The notes beneath the pieces were generated by a model that was given only the letters and a program-made list of their open reading frames with translations, did not search any database and was not told where the DNA came from. From NCBI GenBank assembly GCA_002862165.1, contig PKCL01000347.1, positions 1-7,419 on the forward strand: a DNA stretch of 7,419 bases, in the 5' to 3' direction. Positions 6,123 through 7,419 of this stretch are shown here, piece after piece. This DNA is from Planctomycetaceae bacterium. Its GTDB lineage: Bacteria; Planctomycetota; Planctomycetia; Pirellulales; UBA1268. Each line of letters starts with the position of its first letter. The first letter of the stretch is position 1. A program made the translations under genes and the position numbers.

Positions 6123-6132
6123 CCCCTAGAGG
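6120..6132 (+). repeat. 13-bp partial match to the 21-bp repeat, at the 3' polypurine tract
   Basis: AGGCCCCTAGAGG is identical to 1364-1376 and overlaps the end of the polypurine tract just after the Pol stop. A single 13-base match can occur by chance in a window of this size, so its link to the spacer repeats is tentative. Confidence 0.35.
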
Positions 6133-6181
6133 AACCCGACTCAACTCATTGGATTGAACCGGATATCTAACCAATATTTAT

Positions 6182-6223
6182 TGTTATCATTTATGGTTGC
6201 CTATTATTTGGCGAATGATAACA
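6182..6223 (+). repeat. Perfect 10-bp inverted repeat with 22-base loop
   Basis: TGTTATCATT (6182-6191) is the exact reverse complement of AATGATAACA (6214-6223). The TGTTAT start and ATAACA end resemble copia LTR termini, but a 42-bp LTR is not credible and no purine tract directly precedes 6182. A stem-loop in the 3' untranslated or LTR RNA is an equal possibility. Confidence 0.6.
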
Positions 6224-6227
6224 GGTA

Positions 6228-6247
6228 CTGTTACTTGGTGGTAACAG
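6228..6247 (+). repeat. Perfect 7-bp inverted repeat with 6-base loop
   Basis: CTGTTAC (6228-6234) pairs with GTAACAG (6241-6247). A third combination, AACAG (6220-6224) with CTGTT (6228-6232), uses arms of both this hairpin and the preceding one, so the folds compete. It is too U-poor after the stem to look like a simple terminator. Confidence 0.55.
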
Positions 6248-6357
6248 CGCCCACCGGTACTCCGTGGAGGAGAGTTGAATTGTATTCATCAATATCGATA
6301 CAGGACGCCTATGGCTGGTGTCCGGAGCACGGTGTGCGTGTTCCAACCGTTCAAGTA

Positions 6358-6373
6358 CGTCACCGATGTGACG
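6358..6373 (+). promoter_or_regulatory. Inverted CGTCAC/GTGACG pair, possible bZIP site in the 3' region
   Basis: CGTCAC (6358-6363) and GTGACG (6368-6373) are perfect inverted arms around CGAT. The 11 bases TACGTCACCGA (6356-6366) recur at 3441-3451 in pol. If this lies in the LTR U3 region, it could be an inducible promoter element; CRE-like TGACGT/ACGTCA boxes are established CO2/cAMP-responsive sites in a diatom carbonic anhydrase promoter. Host and LTR limits are unknown, so this is tentative. Confidence 0.25.
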
Positions 6374-7236
6374 ATACTATGTGAGCTCAACGGAAAGACA
6401 GAGCCGTTTACAGCTTACGCTATTGTAATATGCCCTGAACCTGAATTGCCTTTTATGCCCTCAAAGCATAAGTCAAGTTTGGAGTCATATCACACTAGAT
6501 GCCAGAAGTACACATTATAACATAGCATGTGTCTTTGCCATCATAACATCGAACGGTATTTGCAGAGATCACAATAACTCTTTGTTGTTGAGTTGTTGCA
6601 AGGTACTGACTTGGGAATGTCCATGGAACCTGTCAAAGCTGCATGGCTCACATACGGCACAGGCCGTCTGGGTCCGCGGGGATTAACAGTTGTTCCTACG
6701 GATACGACCAAGAACGTACCGGATCTCATGTCACAAATACAACACCAAGTGTGTGCCAAAAGAACCAAGTTCATGTTCTTGCACAACTTTGAAATCTCTA
6801 TGAAAGTCAGTTTTAACCAATCAGATCAAACTACGGTCATAGACGTTTTCTTATCATCTACTGTTGTCCATCGAAGCATCTCACGATCTTGGTGGAAGAA
6901 ACGACAAACAAACGGTGTTTATAGATCCCGATCGGAACGAGGATCAATTGGATTATTGTCCAGCTTAATCCAGTAGTGACTTAGCAATCAGGACCAGGAA
7001 ATTCGCTTTATAGCAGCCGCATTAGCCAAATCGACTTCGCTTGTTTTATTTCGGTCGATATACAACCAAGTTAGCGCGTCAGTTCAGTTCCAGACGCGGA
7101 GCGGGCTAAATATATCACCAGGATAAATAGCCAAGTCAGGCTCAAAGCGAGCGCTACAGCAAATTCGCCGCCCCGGGTACAATACGGCCGTCATCTTCCA
7201 ATAACGCGCGTAATTACATATAGCAAGTAATCTCCT

Positions 7237-7258
7237 ATCGCAGATCTAATCGCGGATC
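7237..7258 (+). repeat. Short tandem repeat ATCGCRGATC
   Basis: ATCGCAGATC (7237-7246) and ATCGCGGATC (7249-7258) are two 10-base units with one difference and a 12-base period. Role unknown; coincidence is possible. Confidence 0.4.
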
Positions 7259-7419
7259 ACCGGGCGACAAGGAAATTGACTTCTAAGTGGTTATGGGCCC
7301 AGCGTTCTGAAGGGCTATACCGTATCCAGAACACGACCTGGTCGTAATTCAATTTTTAAAACGTCTGTCGGAGTTTTGGTCGAAGAGACTTCAATCATCA
7401 TGGCAACTAATATGACACC

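Larger units (their letters stand above)
6115..7419 (+). other. Region after pol without a convincing gene; expected to hold the 3' LTR and possibly flanking DNA
   Basis: About 1.3 kb follows the Pol stop. Open frames here are short and overlap one another; the longest from an ATG is 119 codons (6617-6976), with no motif or membrane segment I recognise. By position the stretch should contain the 3' LTR with promoter and polyadenylation sites. The 5' LTR is outside the window, so no terminal repeat can be matched and no target-site duplication found. No AATAAA was found. CCAAT-like boxes occur near 6171 and 6817, and an AT-rich TATA-like stretch near 7106-7115. The part from about 7050 on is richer in CpG than the part before, and may be R/U5 or host DNA. 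Confidence 0.5.

Noticed and set aside
6193..6520. Short overlapping frames directly after pol (6154-6384 and 6275-6520)
   Set aside because: Their lengths are ordinary for chance, the long versions have non-ATG starts, and they overlap each other and the hairpin cluster.
6582..6600. TTG-rich stretch as a microsatellite
   Set aside because: Only a few imperfect TTG units are present, too short to call a repeat array.
6924..6945. GATCC/GGATC inverted arms around the CCGATCGG palindrome
   Set aside because: The arms are only 5 bp with a 12-base gap, which is within chance expectation.
6617..6976. 119-codon ATG frame after pol, as a possible env-like or extra gene
   Set aside because: It is too short for an envelope-like gene, has no signal peptide, membrane segment or recognised motif, and lies where LTR sequence is expected.
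7104..7131. AT-rich GCTAAATATATCACC as the LTR TATA box
   Set aside because: It is plausible in composition, but without LTR limits or a transcription start it cannot be told from chance AT-rich sequence.

Overview
The window carries most of a Ty1/copia-type LTR retrotransposon on the + strand, cut at its 5' side. It is eukaryotic: one reading frame encodes the copia domain order protease, integrase, reverse transcriptase, RNase H, and there is no bacterial-style gene packing. The host cannot be named from the sequence. An RS-rich Gag tail, long unusual spacers and a 'RYEAYK...ADLKNDY..GY' segment between integrase and RT recall copia elements of algae and other protists, but that is an impression from memory.

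Layout. Bases 1-270 are the 3' end of an upstream frame (probably Gag) that ends in TGA. The next 5.8 kb (271-6114) is Pol in the SAME frame as Gag. It has no further stop and its first ATG lies only at 583. Pol runs as follows: a ~490-residue spacer rich in Ser, Arg and paired Cys; a protease with a DSGS active site (~1744-2010); an integrase with an HHCC finger and D,D,E residues (~2224-3168); a ~420-residue linker (~3169-4440); a reverse transcriptase with YVDD (~4465-5202); and RNase H (~5638-6045). All recognised catalytic residues are present and no frame is broken, so the copy looks young and possibly competent. A short polypurine tract overlaps the Pol stop codon (6113-6122). The remaining ~1.3 kb has no convincing gene. 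It should contain the 3' LTR and perhaps flanking host DNA, but without the 5' LTR its ends cannot be fixed.

How it would work. Gag forms the particle, and the readthrough or fusion product supplies protease, integrase and RT/RNase H. The polypurine tracts would prime plus-strand DNA, and integrase would insert the cDNA.

Points that stand out: the single in-frame UGA between Gag and Pol sits in a potential strong hairpin; an A5G8 purine tract in mid-pol resembles a central PPT; a sharply bounded 21-bp repeat occurs twice in the Gag-PR spacer with a partial match at the 3' PPT; TGACGTCA octamers cluster in the linker; the integrase D-to-E spacing is longer than usual; and a set of mutually exclusive hairpins lies downstream of pol.
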